Source: Sphingomonas sp. NFR04 (GTDB lineage: Bacteria > Pseudomonadota > Alphaproteobacteria > Sphingomonadales > Sphingomonadaceae). Taken from it: a stretch of 64,000 nt of DNA. The stretch covers positions 124,001-188,000 of the forward strand of contig NZ_FORV01000001.1 in the NCBI RefSeq assembly GCF_900114095.1, in the 5' to 3' direction. Position 1 is the first letter of the stretch; every line of letters begins with the position of its first letter. This document shows, in pieces, positions 10,809-19,233 of this stretch. Position numbers and translations under genes: made by a program. Below the pieces are notes generated by a model. That model was not told the DNA's origin. It saw only the letters and a program-made list of their open reading frames with translations, and ran no database searches.

Positions 10809-11532
10809 CCCGGCGCTGGAGCCGCGCGATCAGCAGCGGCAGGTTGGCGAGCGAGGCCAGCGCCATGGTGATCGGCAGCAGATGGCCGTCGCGGTGCAGC
10901 TCGCCCAGCGCCGCGCCGTCGAGGGCGGCGAACTGCTCCTCGTGGATGCCGTGGAAGTCGTCGACGATCTGCCGGGCATTGCCCGCGGCATCGTCGAAGC
11001 GGATCGAGACGGGCTCGAGCAGGTCGTGCTGCTCCAGCGCGTCGAAAAAGTCAGGCGTGGCGCGGTAGCCGCGATCGAGCTGGGCGAGACCGTCGAGTAC
11101 GGCGACGAGATAGCTGCTCGGCGCACCGTCCGCCTCGAACAGCGGCGACGCCTCGGCATAGCCCGGATCGCCCGGTGCCAGCACGCGCGGGCTCGCCGCG
11201 GACAGATGGAGCTGCGGCACGTCGCCACCGGCAGGCGGCGGGCCGATCAGGAAGGGCCGGGTCGCCATCGCCAGCGGCAGATAGGGCGCATCCCAGCGAT
11301 CGCCCTCCAGATAGAGGTTTTCCTCGGGCGCGAAGCCGAACAGCGCGATCGCCTGGAACCCGTCTCGCGCGGCCGTGCGCTGGAACAGGATCGGATAGGC
11401 ATTCTGCACCTGGCGGAACTCGCCCGGCACGACCAGGCAGAGCTGGACGGCATCGCCCAGCGCGGCGCCGCGCCGCCGGTCGATGCGGATCGCGCGGTGA
11501 TCGTCGATGGTCACGAGCTGTTGATCGTTCAT
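10795..11532 (-). CDS. SapC family protein
   Basis: About 245 residues from ATG 11532; a TTG three codons upstream (11541) is possible. The sequence has the SapC family pattern (VVPGEFRQVQNAYPILFQRT, FQAIALFGFAPEENLYLEGDRWDAPYLPLAMATRPFLIG). SapC was named for a Campylobacter S-layer locus, but in alphaproteobacteria the family is a regular neighbour of glycan TonB receptors. It lies 93 bases after the receptor-type frame and overlaps the cupin-like gene. The biochemical role is unknown. Confidence 0.9.
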   Translation of the reverse strand: MNDQQLVTIDDHRAIRIDRRRGAALGDAVQLCLVVPGEFRQVQNAYPILFQRTAARDGFQAIALFGFAPEENLYLEGDRWDAPYLPLAMATRPFLIGPPPAGGDVPQLHLSAASPRVLAPGDPGYAEASPLFEADGAPSSYLVAVLDGLAQLDRGYRATPDFFDALEQHDLLEPVSIRFDDAAGNARQIVDDFHGIHEEQFAALDGAALGELHRDGHLLPITMALASLANLPLLIARLQRRGADA

Positions 11533-11590
11533 GCGTGGCAATCCCCGTTCCCCACCGGCGGCGTTGGCACGTCGCGCGGCGGGGCGGAAG

Positions 11591-11618
11591 GGCCTTGGGG
11601 TATAGGCTCCCCAAAGCC
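11591..11618 (-). terminator. Intercistronic hairpin between receptor fusion and sapC
   Basis: A ten-pair stem (ggctttgggg / ccccaaggcc on the minus strand, one G-U pair) and an eight-base loop. No T-run follows on the minus strand, so it is more likely a partial attenuator or an mRNA-end stabiliser than a full terminator. Confidence 0.45.
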
Positions 11619-11625
11619 CCCGTCG

Positions 11626-13644
11626 TCAGAAGCGGTAGCGCACACCCACCGTGTAGCGGGCATAGCCCGGCGCGGTGACGGTCACGTACCGATCGGTGCG
11701 CTGGTGCGCGCGGCGGCCTTCGCCGGTCAGGTTGATGCCTTCGAAGAACAGGGTCGTGCGCGGCAGGGCCTCCCAGCTCGCGCTGGCATCGATCTGACCA
11801 TAGGGCTCGGTATAGCTCGGGTTCGACCCCGCGCCCGACAGGAACTCGGCACGCCAGTTATAGGCGACGCGCGCCTGGATGCCGTTCTTGTCGTAATAGC
11901 CGATCACATTGGCGGTATCGCTCAGCCCGACCAGCGCGAACTGGTTGACCGTGGCCGGCTGGTCGTTGCGATAGTGCACGTCGCCGTCGACGATCGTGTA
12001 ATTGAGGATCATCCCCAGCCCGGTCTCCCAGAAGCTGTGCTGGACGGCGAATTCCCAGCCATGGACGTTGGCGGTCTGGTTGTTGTTGACCGGCGTGTTG
12101 ACGGTGAACAGCACCGGAGCGTCCTCGGGCAGGCCCAGGATGTCACCGGTATAGTTGCCGGGCGTCCCGCCGGTGATCTTCACCGAGCCCGGATAGTTGG
12201 CGAAGATATACTGGCGGATGTCGTTCGAGGTCGCCCCCGCACCCAGAGCCTCCAGCGCCGCCTTGTAGCGCGGGCCATCGGCCGGGTTGGTCAGCCCGAA
12301 CACCGGCTTCTTCACCTGGCCGGTGCCGATGAAGTTCACCACCGACTTGTGGAAATAGCCGACCGAGATGTAGCTGTCCGGCCGGTAATACCACTCCGCC
12401 GAGAAATCGAGGTTCTTCGACTTGTACGGCAGCAGCCCCGGATTGCCCTGGCTGCCGGTGCCGCCGTCGACCCGGAAGAACAGGTCGGCGAGCAGCACCG
12501 GATTGTGGCGATGGTCGCCGGTGCAGCCGCGTGGCCCCACCTGCACCAGCACCAGCGAGCGCACGGCGCCCGCGTCGATCATCAGCCCGGCGATGGTGAC
12601 GCCGGGCACGTCGTCGATCTCCAGCACGGCATTGCCCTGCACCGCCTGCAGCGTCGCCAGCCAGATGCCGAGCAGCACGCGGTTGGCTGCGGTCACCCGC
12701 AGCGGTGCGTCGAGCCGGTAGACGCCGGGCGTGAACAGCAGATGCTGGCCGCGAGCGAGCGCGGCGTTGAGCGTGGCGGCGTCCATCCCTGGCCGCGCGA
12801 GGAAGAAATGCGCCAGCGGCAGCGCACTGCCGGCTGTCGGCCCATCGGCCCAGCTCGTCCCCTCCGCGTCGCGCCGCAGCGCGGGCACGAACACCGACCA
12901 GCTACCGGCCGCATCGACCTGCAGGAACGGCTTTTCGCGGAGCAGCGGCACGCGCAACAGCGTCGTCACCGCAGGATCGGGAAAGCTGGTCGCCGGCGCG
13001 CCCTGGACGCCTTGGAACATCATGTTCCAGTTCACCCCCTGCCAGCCGCCGATGCGGCTGCTGCGGCTATACCATTGCTGCTGGCTGCCGGCGCGGATCG
13101 TGCCTTCGATCCGGCAATCGGCGAGAAAGCCGCCGCTCGACGAGCCGCCATCGTCGAGCACCAGGTCGCCGAGCACATGCATGCGCCGATAGGGCGCTGC
13201 CTGCGAGACCGCCCAGCGGTCCCACCCCTCGGGCGGGCGCACGGTGAGGTTCTCCGCGCCGCGCCAGAAATTGGCGAGCGCGTCGCCCTTAAGCCAATCG
13301 GCGTTGACGCGGACATGCCCGTCGATCGTCACCGCGCCCGGCATCGTGCCCAGCCCCAGCACCTGGGTGAAGAAGCCCACGCGGACGTCGGTGGTGTAGC
13401 GGCCGGGCTTGAACAGGATCGCGAAGCGGCGGTCGGTGAAATGCGCCGCCTCCTGCTGCGCGAAGATCGCGTCGATCCGCGCCTGGATCTCCCCGCCGGG
13501 CATCGACGGATCGATCACCAGCACGTTGGGCCCGAAATCGGGCATGGTTTCCGGCGCCACCGCTTCCCCCGCGCATACCGGCAGCGGCGCCCCCGCGACC
13601 ACTGCCATCGCTGCCAGCCCGGCATCGCCGGCGCGACGGATCAC
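11626..13644 (-). pseudogene. In-frame chimera: beta-helix secreted protein N-terminus fused to TonB-dependent receptor C-terminus
   Basis: One uninterrupted frame of about 672 residues, start GTG 13644, beginning with a signal-peptide-like stretch (IRRAGDAGLAAMAVVAGAPLPVCA). Residues to about 398 are a right-handed beta-helix-type secreted protein (FGPNVLVIDPSMPGGEIQARI; FKPGRYTTDV; LLFTPGVYRL), the group often labelled coagulation factor 5/8-like. From about 12450 downward the sequence is the last 270 residues of a glycan-type TonB-dependent receptor (GNPGLLPYKSKNLDFSAEWYY; final GVRYRF with a terminal aromatic). The receptor lacks its signal peptide, TonB box, plug and most of its barrel, and the beta-helix lacks its C-terminal part. 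Neither half should work normally. It may be a genuine deletion or an assembly collapse. Confidence 0.82.
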
Positions 13645-13703
13645 CGTGCGCCGGCCCGCATCGGGCAGGCAGCCCCCTCCGTTTCGTGCAATCGCCGTCC
13701 CCG

Positions 13704-15260
13704 TCAGGCGAAATCGAGCTGGGACCGGCCATGCTGCACGATCGCCGTCCGGGCGGTCTTCACCGGCGCGCCGGGCACGCTGACCGTGTCGACGGTACGG
13801 AACTGCGCCTGCCACTGGTCGCGGGTGACGTCGCACAGCAGATAGCCGCGCCGGTCGTTCATGTATTTGAGATAGGGATTGCGGCCGAGGATCTTGTCGC
13901 TGCCCGCACGCACATCGGCCCCGTCGCCCCCCGAGCTGATCGAGGTGGAGACGAACTCCACCGCCACTGCCTCGCCCTGGCCGGCGCGGGTGCGCAGCTC
14001 GCCGGCATAATTCTGATGCTCGTCGCCGGTCAGCACCACGACATTGCCGTGCCCGGCGAACTTCGAGAACAGCCGCTCTCGGGGCAGGTCATAGCCGCCC
14101 CAGCTGTCCATGTTGCGGATCGGTGCGGGCTCGTCGCCCATGCGGCGATCGAGCGGCATCATCATCACCTGCTGGGCAATGGCATTCCAGCGCGCCTTGC
14201 CCTCGGCGAGGTTGCGGGCGAGCCAGGCCTCTTGGGTGGTGCCCAGCACCTGCGCATCGGCCGCAGCCCAGCCCGCGCACTTCGCCTTGAACCCGTCGTC
14301 GCAGGGTTGGTCGGTGCGGAACTGGCGTGTGTCGAGCAGATGCAGGTCGAGCAGGTCGCCGACGCGGGCGCGGCGATAGGCCTGGATGCTGTCCCCATGC
14401 GGGATCGAGCTGCTGCGCACCGGCATATGCTCGTACCAGGCCTGGAAGGCGGCCGCGCGGCGCAGCAGGAAGGCCTCGGGCGGGGTGCCGTTCTGGTCGC
14501 GATCGCTCACCCAGTTGTTCTGGATCTCGTGGTCGTCGAAGGTCGCGTACCAGCCGGTGGCGGCGTGCGCGGCCTGCAGATCGGTGTCGGTCTTGTACTG
14601 GGCATAGCGGCAGCGATAGTCGTCGAGGCTGAACGGCTCCTCGCCGGCATGCGCGCGGAGGAACTTCTTGGGGTTGCCGCCATAGTCGAACGCCACCGGA
14701 TTGCCGCGGCCTTCGTAGATGTAATCGCCATAGTGGAAGAGGAAATCCGCCTCTTCGCGCGCGGCATGCGCATAGGCCGTGTAGAGCCCCTGCTCATAAT
14801 GCTGGCAGCCGGCGACCAGGAAGCGCGCCTTCTCGACGGACGCCCCCGCAGCGGGCAGCGTCTTGACCCGGCCGCGCATCGAGCGCTCGCGGCCGCAGGT
14901 GAAGCGATACCAATAGGGCCGGTCGGGCTGCAGCCCCGCTACTTCGACATGCACCGAGTGGCCGAGCTCGGGCCGGGCCAGCGCCTCGCCCTTGGCGGCG
15001 ATCGTCTTGAACGCGGGTTCGGCGCCGACTTCCCACTGCACCGCGATCGGCGCCATCGGCATGCCGCCATGCGGCTCGAGCGGTTCGGGGGCGAGTCGCG
15101 TCCAAAGCACGAAGCCGTCGGAAGAGGCGTCGCCCGCCGCGATGCCGAGGGTGAAGGGATAGGCGCGGAAAACCTGCTGTGCGCGGACGATGCCCGGCGC
15201 GCCCAGTATCAGCAGCGATCCGGCGGCGCCCAGCAACAGCTCGCGTCGTGTAGTGTGCAT
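13704..15260 (-). CDS. phoD: Alkaline phosphatase D / PhoD-like phosphodiesterase
   Basis: A 518-residue exported phosphomonoesterase/phosphodiesterase. The N-terminus has a Tat signal (TTRRELLLGAAGS ... GIVRA), as expected for PhoD, which is folded with its metals in the cytoplasm before export. A PhoD_N domain (FTLGIAAGDASSDGFVLWTRL) precedes the catalytic metallophosphatase domain: GCQHYEQGLYTAY, FHYGDYIYEG, TFDDHEIQNNW and VLTGDEHQNYAG supply the metal-binding Asp, Asn and His residues. It is the first gene of the locus ending in lacI. Its place suggests it trims phosphate from the imported substrate or an extracellular polymer, which is inference. Confidence 0.93.
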   Translation of the reverse strand: MHTTRRELLLGAAGSLLILGAPGIVRAQQVFRAYPFTLGIAAGDASSDGFVLWTRLAPEPLEPHGGMPMAPIAVQWEVGAEPAFKTIAAKGEALARPELGHSVHVEVAGLQPDRPYWYRFTCGRERSMRGRVKTLPAAGASVEKARFLVAGCQHYEQGLYTAYAHAAREEADFLFHYGDYIYEGRGNPVAFDYGGNPKKFLRAHAGEEPFSLDDYRCRYAQYKTDTDLQAAHAATGWYATFDDHEIQNNWVSDRDQNGTPPEAFLLRRAAAFQAWYEHMPVRSSSIPHGDSIQAYRRARVGDLLDLHLLDTRQFRTDQPCDDGFKAKCAGWAAADAQVLGTTQEAWLARNLAEGKARWNAIAQQVMMMPLDRRMGDEPAPIRNMDSWGGYDLPRERLFSKFAGHGNVVVLTGDEHQNYAGELRTRAGQGEAVAVEFVSTSISSGGDGADVRAGSDKILGRNPYLKYMNDRRGYLLCDVTRDQWQAQFRTVDTVSVPGAPVKTARTAIVQHGRSQLDFA

Positions 15261-15360
15261 CCTTCGTCTCCCTAGCGCGGTGCGGCAGGCACCCGGCCAC
15301 CGCCGTCAGCGGGGAGATGCAAACCTCATCCGCAGCGCATGGCAAGCGAAGATGACATCA

Positions 15361-15376
15361 ATGTGAACGTTCACAT
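15361..15376. promoter_or_regulatory. Perfect 16-bp palindrome, candidate LacI-family operator for the phoD-lacI locus
   Basis: The sequence atgtgaacgttcacat is a perfect inverted repeat with a central CG, the usual form of LacI-family operators. It lies 101 bases upstream of the phoD start and overlaps the stop codon of the preceding hypothetical gene. The only LacI-type gene in the window is at the end of the same locus. Confidence 0.6.
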
Positions 15377-15763
15377 AGCCTCGACGAAATGCGGGGTGAG
15401 CACCGCAACTTCGCGCTCGACTTCCCGACGCAGCGCCGCGCGCATCGCGTTCGACGCGCGGACATAGCCGGGCCAGTCCGCGACCACCTGGCGCAGCGTC
15501 CAGGTACCGATATGGCTGCTGGAGGTACCGCGCGAGGCATTGGTCGCATCGCGTAGGGCCTTCAGCGCGGGGTCGCTTGCCCCCGCCGCAAGGAGACGCT
15601 CGCACAGCGCGACCACTTCGCGCCGCCGCGCGCTGCTCGCACGGGTCAGGCGGTAGCGTACCGCCGTTACAACCTTCTCGTCGCAATCTGGAGCTTGGGT
15701 AAGTTGCTCGAGTTCGTCGAGCGCGGCGAGCATCTGGGCATGGTGGCGGCGCAGGTCTTCCAT
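15371..15763 (-). CDS. Small helical protein, possibly hemerythrin-like
   Basis: 130 residues, predicted all-helical, without signal peptide or membrane segment. The N-terminus (MEDLRRHHAQMLAALDELEQL) resembles the first helix of hemerythrin-like proteins, but the other metal-binding histidines are not clearly present, so the label is tentative. It lies between the DUF1467 gene and phoD on the same strand and its stop codon sits inside the palindrome at 15361-15376. No function can be assigned. Confidence 0.6.
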   Translation of the reverse strand: MEDLRRHHAQMLAALDELEQLTQAPDCDEKVVTAVRYRLTRASSARRREVVALCERLLAAGASDPALKALRDATNASRGTSSSHIGTWTLRQVVADWPGYVRASNAMRAALRREVEREVAVLTPHFVEAM

Positions 15764-15822
15764 CCAGCTCTTATAGGCAACCGGAGCAGCCTAGCGCCCA
15801 TAAAAGGTTATTTTGCTGTTAG

Positions 15823-16083
15823 TTACCGCGTCCAGTCGAGCATGTCGGCGGTCACCCAGCCATAGACATAGTTGAGGTAGAAGGCCGTGAAGAGCACCGC
15901 CGAGAGGATCGTGGTGCGCACGACGATCCGCATCGGATTGAAGCTGTGCGGCGCGCTCGGCGCCTGTCCGGGGACAAGCGGCACGCCCGCCTCCTCGCTG
16001 GTCCGCACCCCGAAGGGCAGCACGAAGAACACCGACATCGCCCAGAAGAGCGTATAGATCGCGAGCGCCGACTGCCACTTCAT
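15823..16083 (-). CDS. DUF1467 family membrane protein
   Basis: An 86-residue protein with two membrane segments (ALAIYTLFWAMSVFFVLPFGV near the N-terminus and TTILSAVLFTAFYLNYVYGW near the C-terminus) joined by a short loop containing EEAGVPLVPGQAPSAP. This is the DUF1467 pattern of alphaproteobacteria, where the gene regularly follows ribonuclease J. Here it starts nine bases after the rnj stop. Function unknown. Confidence 0.88.
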   Translation of the reverse strand: MKWQSALAIYTLFWAMSVFFVLPFGVRTSEEAGVPLVPGQAPSAPHSFNPMRIVVRTTILSAVLFTAFYLNYVYGWVTADMLDWTR

Positions 16084-16092
16084 GGGCGGAGG

Positions 16093-17730
16093 TTACGCCT
16101 CGATCAGCAGCACGTCCACCACCGGCTTCTTCCCGGTGAAGCGCACCGCAACCCGCCGTACCGCGAGCCGCAGCGACTCGCGCAGCTTCTCGCGATCGCG
16201 CCAGTCCTTCTTCACCGCCTCGGCAGCGGCATCTGCTGCGGCTTCGATCAGGTCCTCGCGGTCCTCTTCCACCGGCACGCCCTGTACGCGGATCTGGGGG
16301 GCACCGAGCAGCTTGCACTTGCGATCGATCGCCACCGCGACCGACATCTGGCCGTACAGCGCAATCCGGCGGCGCTCGCTCATTGTCGCGCCGTCGGCGG
16401 GCAGGATCACGTCACCGTCGAGCACGAGACGGCCGACCGGCGCATGACCGATCTTGGCCGGGCCGTTGGGCGCGAGGCGGATGATCTCGCCATTCTGCTG
16501 CTTCACCGCCTTGGGCACGCCCTGCTCCAGCGCGAAACGCGCCTGTTCGTGCATGTGGCGGATCTCGCCGTGCACCGGCACGATGATCTCCGGCCGGATC
16601 CACTTGTACATCTCGGCCAGCTCGGGCCGCCCCGGATGGCCCGACACGTGCACGAAGGCCTGGCGGTCGGTGATGATGTCGACGCCCTTGTCAGCGAGCG
16701 TGTTCATGATCTTGCCGATCGCGATTTCGTTGCCCGGGATCTGGCGCGAGGAGAACACCACCAGGTCGCCCTGGTGGAGCTTGAGCACATGGCTGCCCTC
16801 GGCGATGCGGTTGAGCGCGGCGCGGGGCTCGCCCTGGCCGCCGGTGGCGACGATCAGCACGCGCGAGGCCGGCAGCGTCATCGCCTTGTCGAAGTCGATC
16901 AGCTCGGGGAAATCGCGCAGATAGCCGGTCGCCTTGGCGACGCGGATGATGCGGTCGAGCGAGCGCCCGGCGACGCAAAGCTCGCGCCCGGTGTCGCGGG
17001 CGACCTCGCCCAGCGTCTGCAGCCGCGCCGCGTTCGAGGCGAAGGTGGTGACGAGCACGCGGCCCTTGGCGCCGGCCACCACCTCGTCCAAGCCCTTGCG
17101 CACGTCCGCTTCCGAGCCCGAGGCTTCGGGATTGAACACGTTGGTCGAATCGCAGACGAGCGCGAGCACGCCCTTGTCGCCGATCGCGGTCAGTTCCTCG
17201 GCGGTCGCCGATCCGCCCAGCGAGGGCGCTTCGTCGAGCTTCCAGTCGCCGGTGTGGAACACCTTGCCGTACGGCGTCTCGATCAGCACCGCATTGCCCT
17301 CGGGGATCGAGTGGGCGAGCGGGGTATAGGTGATCGTGAACGGGCCGATATCGAACGGCCCCTCTTCCTTGACCACGTTCAGCTCGACGCGGTCGTCGAT
17401 GCCCTCTTCGGCCAGCTTGCCGTGGATCAGCCCGGCGGTGAACGGCGTCGCGTAGAGCGGCACGCCGAGATCGGCGGCGAGATAGGGCAGCGCGCCGATA
17501 TGGTCCTCATGCCCGTGCGTCAGCACGATGCCGAGCAGGTCGTCCACCCGGTCCTCGATGAACTGGAGGTCGGGCAGGATCACGTCGATGCCCGGATAGC
17601 TGGCGTCGCCGAAGGTGATGCCGCAATCGACCATCAGCCACTTGCCGTCGCAGCCATAGAGATTGACGTTCATGCCAATCTCGCCCGAGCCACCAAGGGC
17701 GAGGAAGAGCAGTTCGTTTCTTGGAGTCAC
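16093..17730 (-). CDS. rnj: Ribonuclease J
   Basis: A 545-residue metallo-beta-lactamase/beta-CASP RNase with 5'-3' exo- and endonuclease activity on mRNA and rRNA precursors. The zinc site HGHEDHIG is at about residues 73-80, with the further motif HTGDWKLDEAP, the beta-CASP domain in the middle, and SGHPGRPE and VHGEIRHMHEQA near the end. The start is GTG at 17730, directly after the coaX stop, with AAGGAAA upstream. It is part of the transcription unit trailing the nuo genes, a gene order common in alphaproteobacteria. Confidence 0.96.
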   Translation of the reverse strand: MTPRNELLFLALGGSGEIGMNVNLYGCDGKWLMVDCGITFGDASYPGIDVILPDLQFIEDRVDDLLGIVLTHGHEDHIGALPYLAADLGVPLYATPFTAGLIHGKLAEEGIDDRVELNVVKEEGPFDIGPFTITYTPLAHSIPEGNAVLIETPYGKVFHTGDWKLDEAPSLGGSATAEELTAIGDKGVLALVCDSTNVFNPEASGSEADVRKGLDEVVAGAKGRVLVTTFASNAARLQTLGEVARDTGRELCVAGRSLDRIIRVAKATGYLRDFPELIDFDKAMTLPASRVLIVATGGQGEPRAALNRIAEGSHVLKLHQGDLVVFSSRQIPGNEIAIGKIMNTLADKGVDIITDRQAFVHVSGHPGRPELAEMYKWIRPEIIVPVHGEIRHMHEQARFALEQGVPKAVKQQNGEIIRLAPNGPAKIGHAPVGRLVLDGDVILPADGATMSERRRIALYGQMSVAVAIDRKCKLLGAPQIRVQGVPVEEDREDLIEAAADAAAEAVKKDWRDREKLRESLRLAVRRVAVRFTGKKPVVDVLLIEA

Positions 17731-18513
17731 TTAATTTCCTTGCTGGCTGCGTTCCCACAGCATCGCCAAGCCCTGGATGGTGAGGTCGGGCTCGATCGTA
17801 TCGAATACCGATGTATGCGTTTCGAAGAGAATCGCCAGCCCACCCGTCGCAATAACCTTGAGCGGCCTGCCCACTTCGGCCTTCAGCCGCGCGACCAGCC
17901 CCTCGATCATCGCCACATAGCCCCAGTAGATGCCAATATGCATCTGGTCGACGGTGTTGCGGCCGACCACGCTGGCGGTCTCTGGCGCCGAGATGGCGAT
18001 GCGCGGCAGCTTGGCCGCGGCGGTGACCAGTGCGTCGAGCGACAGGTTGATGCCTGGCGCGATGATCCCGCCCTTATAGGCGCCGCGATAATCGACCACG
18101 TCGAACGTGGTCGCCGTGCCGAAATCGATGATGATCAGGTCGCCGGCGTGGCGCGCATGGCCGGCGAGCACGTTGAGCGCGCGGTCGGCGCCGAGATTCT
18201 GCGGCTCGTCGACGTCTAGCGGGAAGCCCCATTCGGCATTGCCCTTGCCGGCGATCACCGCTTCGGTCTTGAAATATTTGCTGGCGAGCACCTGCAGGTT
18301 GTGGAGCGCCCGCGGCACCACCGTGCCGACGATCACGCCGGTCACCGCGGCCCGATCAAAGCCCTCCAGCGCCAGCAACTGGCTGAGCCACACGGCATAT
18401 TCGTCGGCGGTGCGGCGCGGATCGGTGGCGATGCGCCAGCGGGCGCGAATCTCGCCGCCGTCCACCAGCGCGAACACGACATTGGTATTGCCGGCGTCGA
18501 TCGCGAGCAGCAT
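17731..18513 (-). CDS. coaX: Type III pantothenate kinase CoaX
   Basis: Catalyses ATP-dependent phosphorylation of pantothenate, the first step of coenzyme A synthesis. About 260 residues starting at ATG 18513 with a long purine-rich SD (gaggaagagggaagg). ASKHA-fold motifs are present: [12 protein letters not shown] at the N-terminus (phosphate 1), NLGADRALN (pantothenate-binding GADR) and [13 protein letters not shown] (phosphate 2). It lies between birA and rnj, spaced for co-transcription. Confidence 0.96.
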   Translation of the reverse strand: MLLAIDAGNTNVVFALVDGGEIRARWRIATDPRRTADEYAVWLSQLLALEGFDRAAVTGVIVGTVVPRALHNLQVLASKYFKTEAVIAGKGNAEWGFPLDVDEPQNLGADRALNVLAGHARHAGDLIIIDFGTATTFDVVDYRGAYKGGIIAPGINLSLDALVTAAAKLPRIAISAPETASVVGRNTVDQMHIGIYWGYVAMIEGLVARLKAEVGRPLKVIATGGLAILFETHTSVFDTIEPDLTIQGLAMLWERSQQGN

Positions 18514-18532
18514 CGCCCTTCCCTCTTCCTCG

Positions 18533-19228
18533 TTACAGCAGGAACACGTCGCCCGCGTGAATGGCACGGGTCGTGCCGTCGGCCAAGCGCAGGATCAGCG
18601 CCCCGCTCGAATCCAGCCCACCGAACAGCCCGTCGAAACTGGAGCCGTCGGCAAGCCGGGCGGTGAGCGCGGTGCCTTCGGAATGCGCCTTGGCGAGCCA
18701 GCGCTCGCGCACCGGCCACATGCCCTCGCCCCGCCAGCGCTCCAGCCAACGGGCGAAGCTCTCGGCAAGTACCTCGGCGAAGATGTCGGGCGCGACGGTG
18801 ACGCCCTGCGCGGCGAGGCTGGTCGCGGCGCGATCGAGCCCCTCTGGCGCGGCGGCCAGGTTGACGCCGATGCCGACCGCGATCGCGTCCCCAGCCCGCT
18901 CGAGCAGGATGCCGGAGAGCTTGGCGCCCTCTACCAGCAGGTCGTTGGGCCATTTGAGCATCGGCGCTACGCCGAACGCCCGCACCGCCTCTTCCAGCGC
19001 CACGGCCGACAGCAGCGCCAGCGTCGCCGGCGAGGGATCGGTCGGCCGCACCCGGGCCAATGTCGAAATGTAGAGATTGCCCGCAGGCGAGACCCAGGCA
19101 CGCCCCTGCCGGCCCTTGCCGGCGGTCTGGCGTTCGGCCCGGAGCCACAGCCCTTCCCCAGCGCCCGTAAGCGCCAGGGAAAGGATGTCGGCATTGGTCG
19201 ATCCCGTCTCGGCGACGGTACGTATCAC
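18533..19228 (-). CDS. birA: Biotin--[acetyl-CoA-carboxylase] ligase BirA (short form)
   Basis: Attaches biotin to carboxyl-carrier lysines, including that of acetyl-CoA carboxylase and presumably MccA at 56646-58532. About 231 residues from a GTG at 19228 ([14 protein letters not shown]), five bases after the nuoN stop. Motifs: [31 protein letters not shown] (biotinyl-AMP loop) and [18 protein letters not shown]. There is no N-terminal winged helix, so unlike E. coli BirA it cannot repress the biotin operon. The start codon lacks a strong SD, suggesting coupling to nuoN. Confidence 0.93.
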   Translation of the reverse strand: MIRTVAETGSTNADILSLALTGAGEGLWLRAERQTAGKGRQGRAWVSPAGNLYISTLARVRPTDPSPATLALLSAVALEEAVRAFGVAPMLKWPNDLLVEGAKLSGILLERAGDAIAVGIGVNLAAAPEGLDRAATSLAAQGVTVAPDIFAEVLAESFARWLERWRGEGMWPVRERWLAKAHSEGTALTARLADGSSFDGLFGGLDSSGALILRLADGTTRAIHAGDVFLL

Positions 19229-19233
19229 AGGCG

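Noticed and set aside
10624..13845. A 1073-codon open frame on the plus strand
   Set aside because: It lies antisense to the cupin-like, sapC and receptor genes, is Arg/Gly/Pro-rich with no domain, and comes from GC-rich third positions of the real genes.
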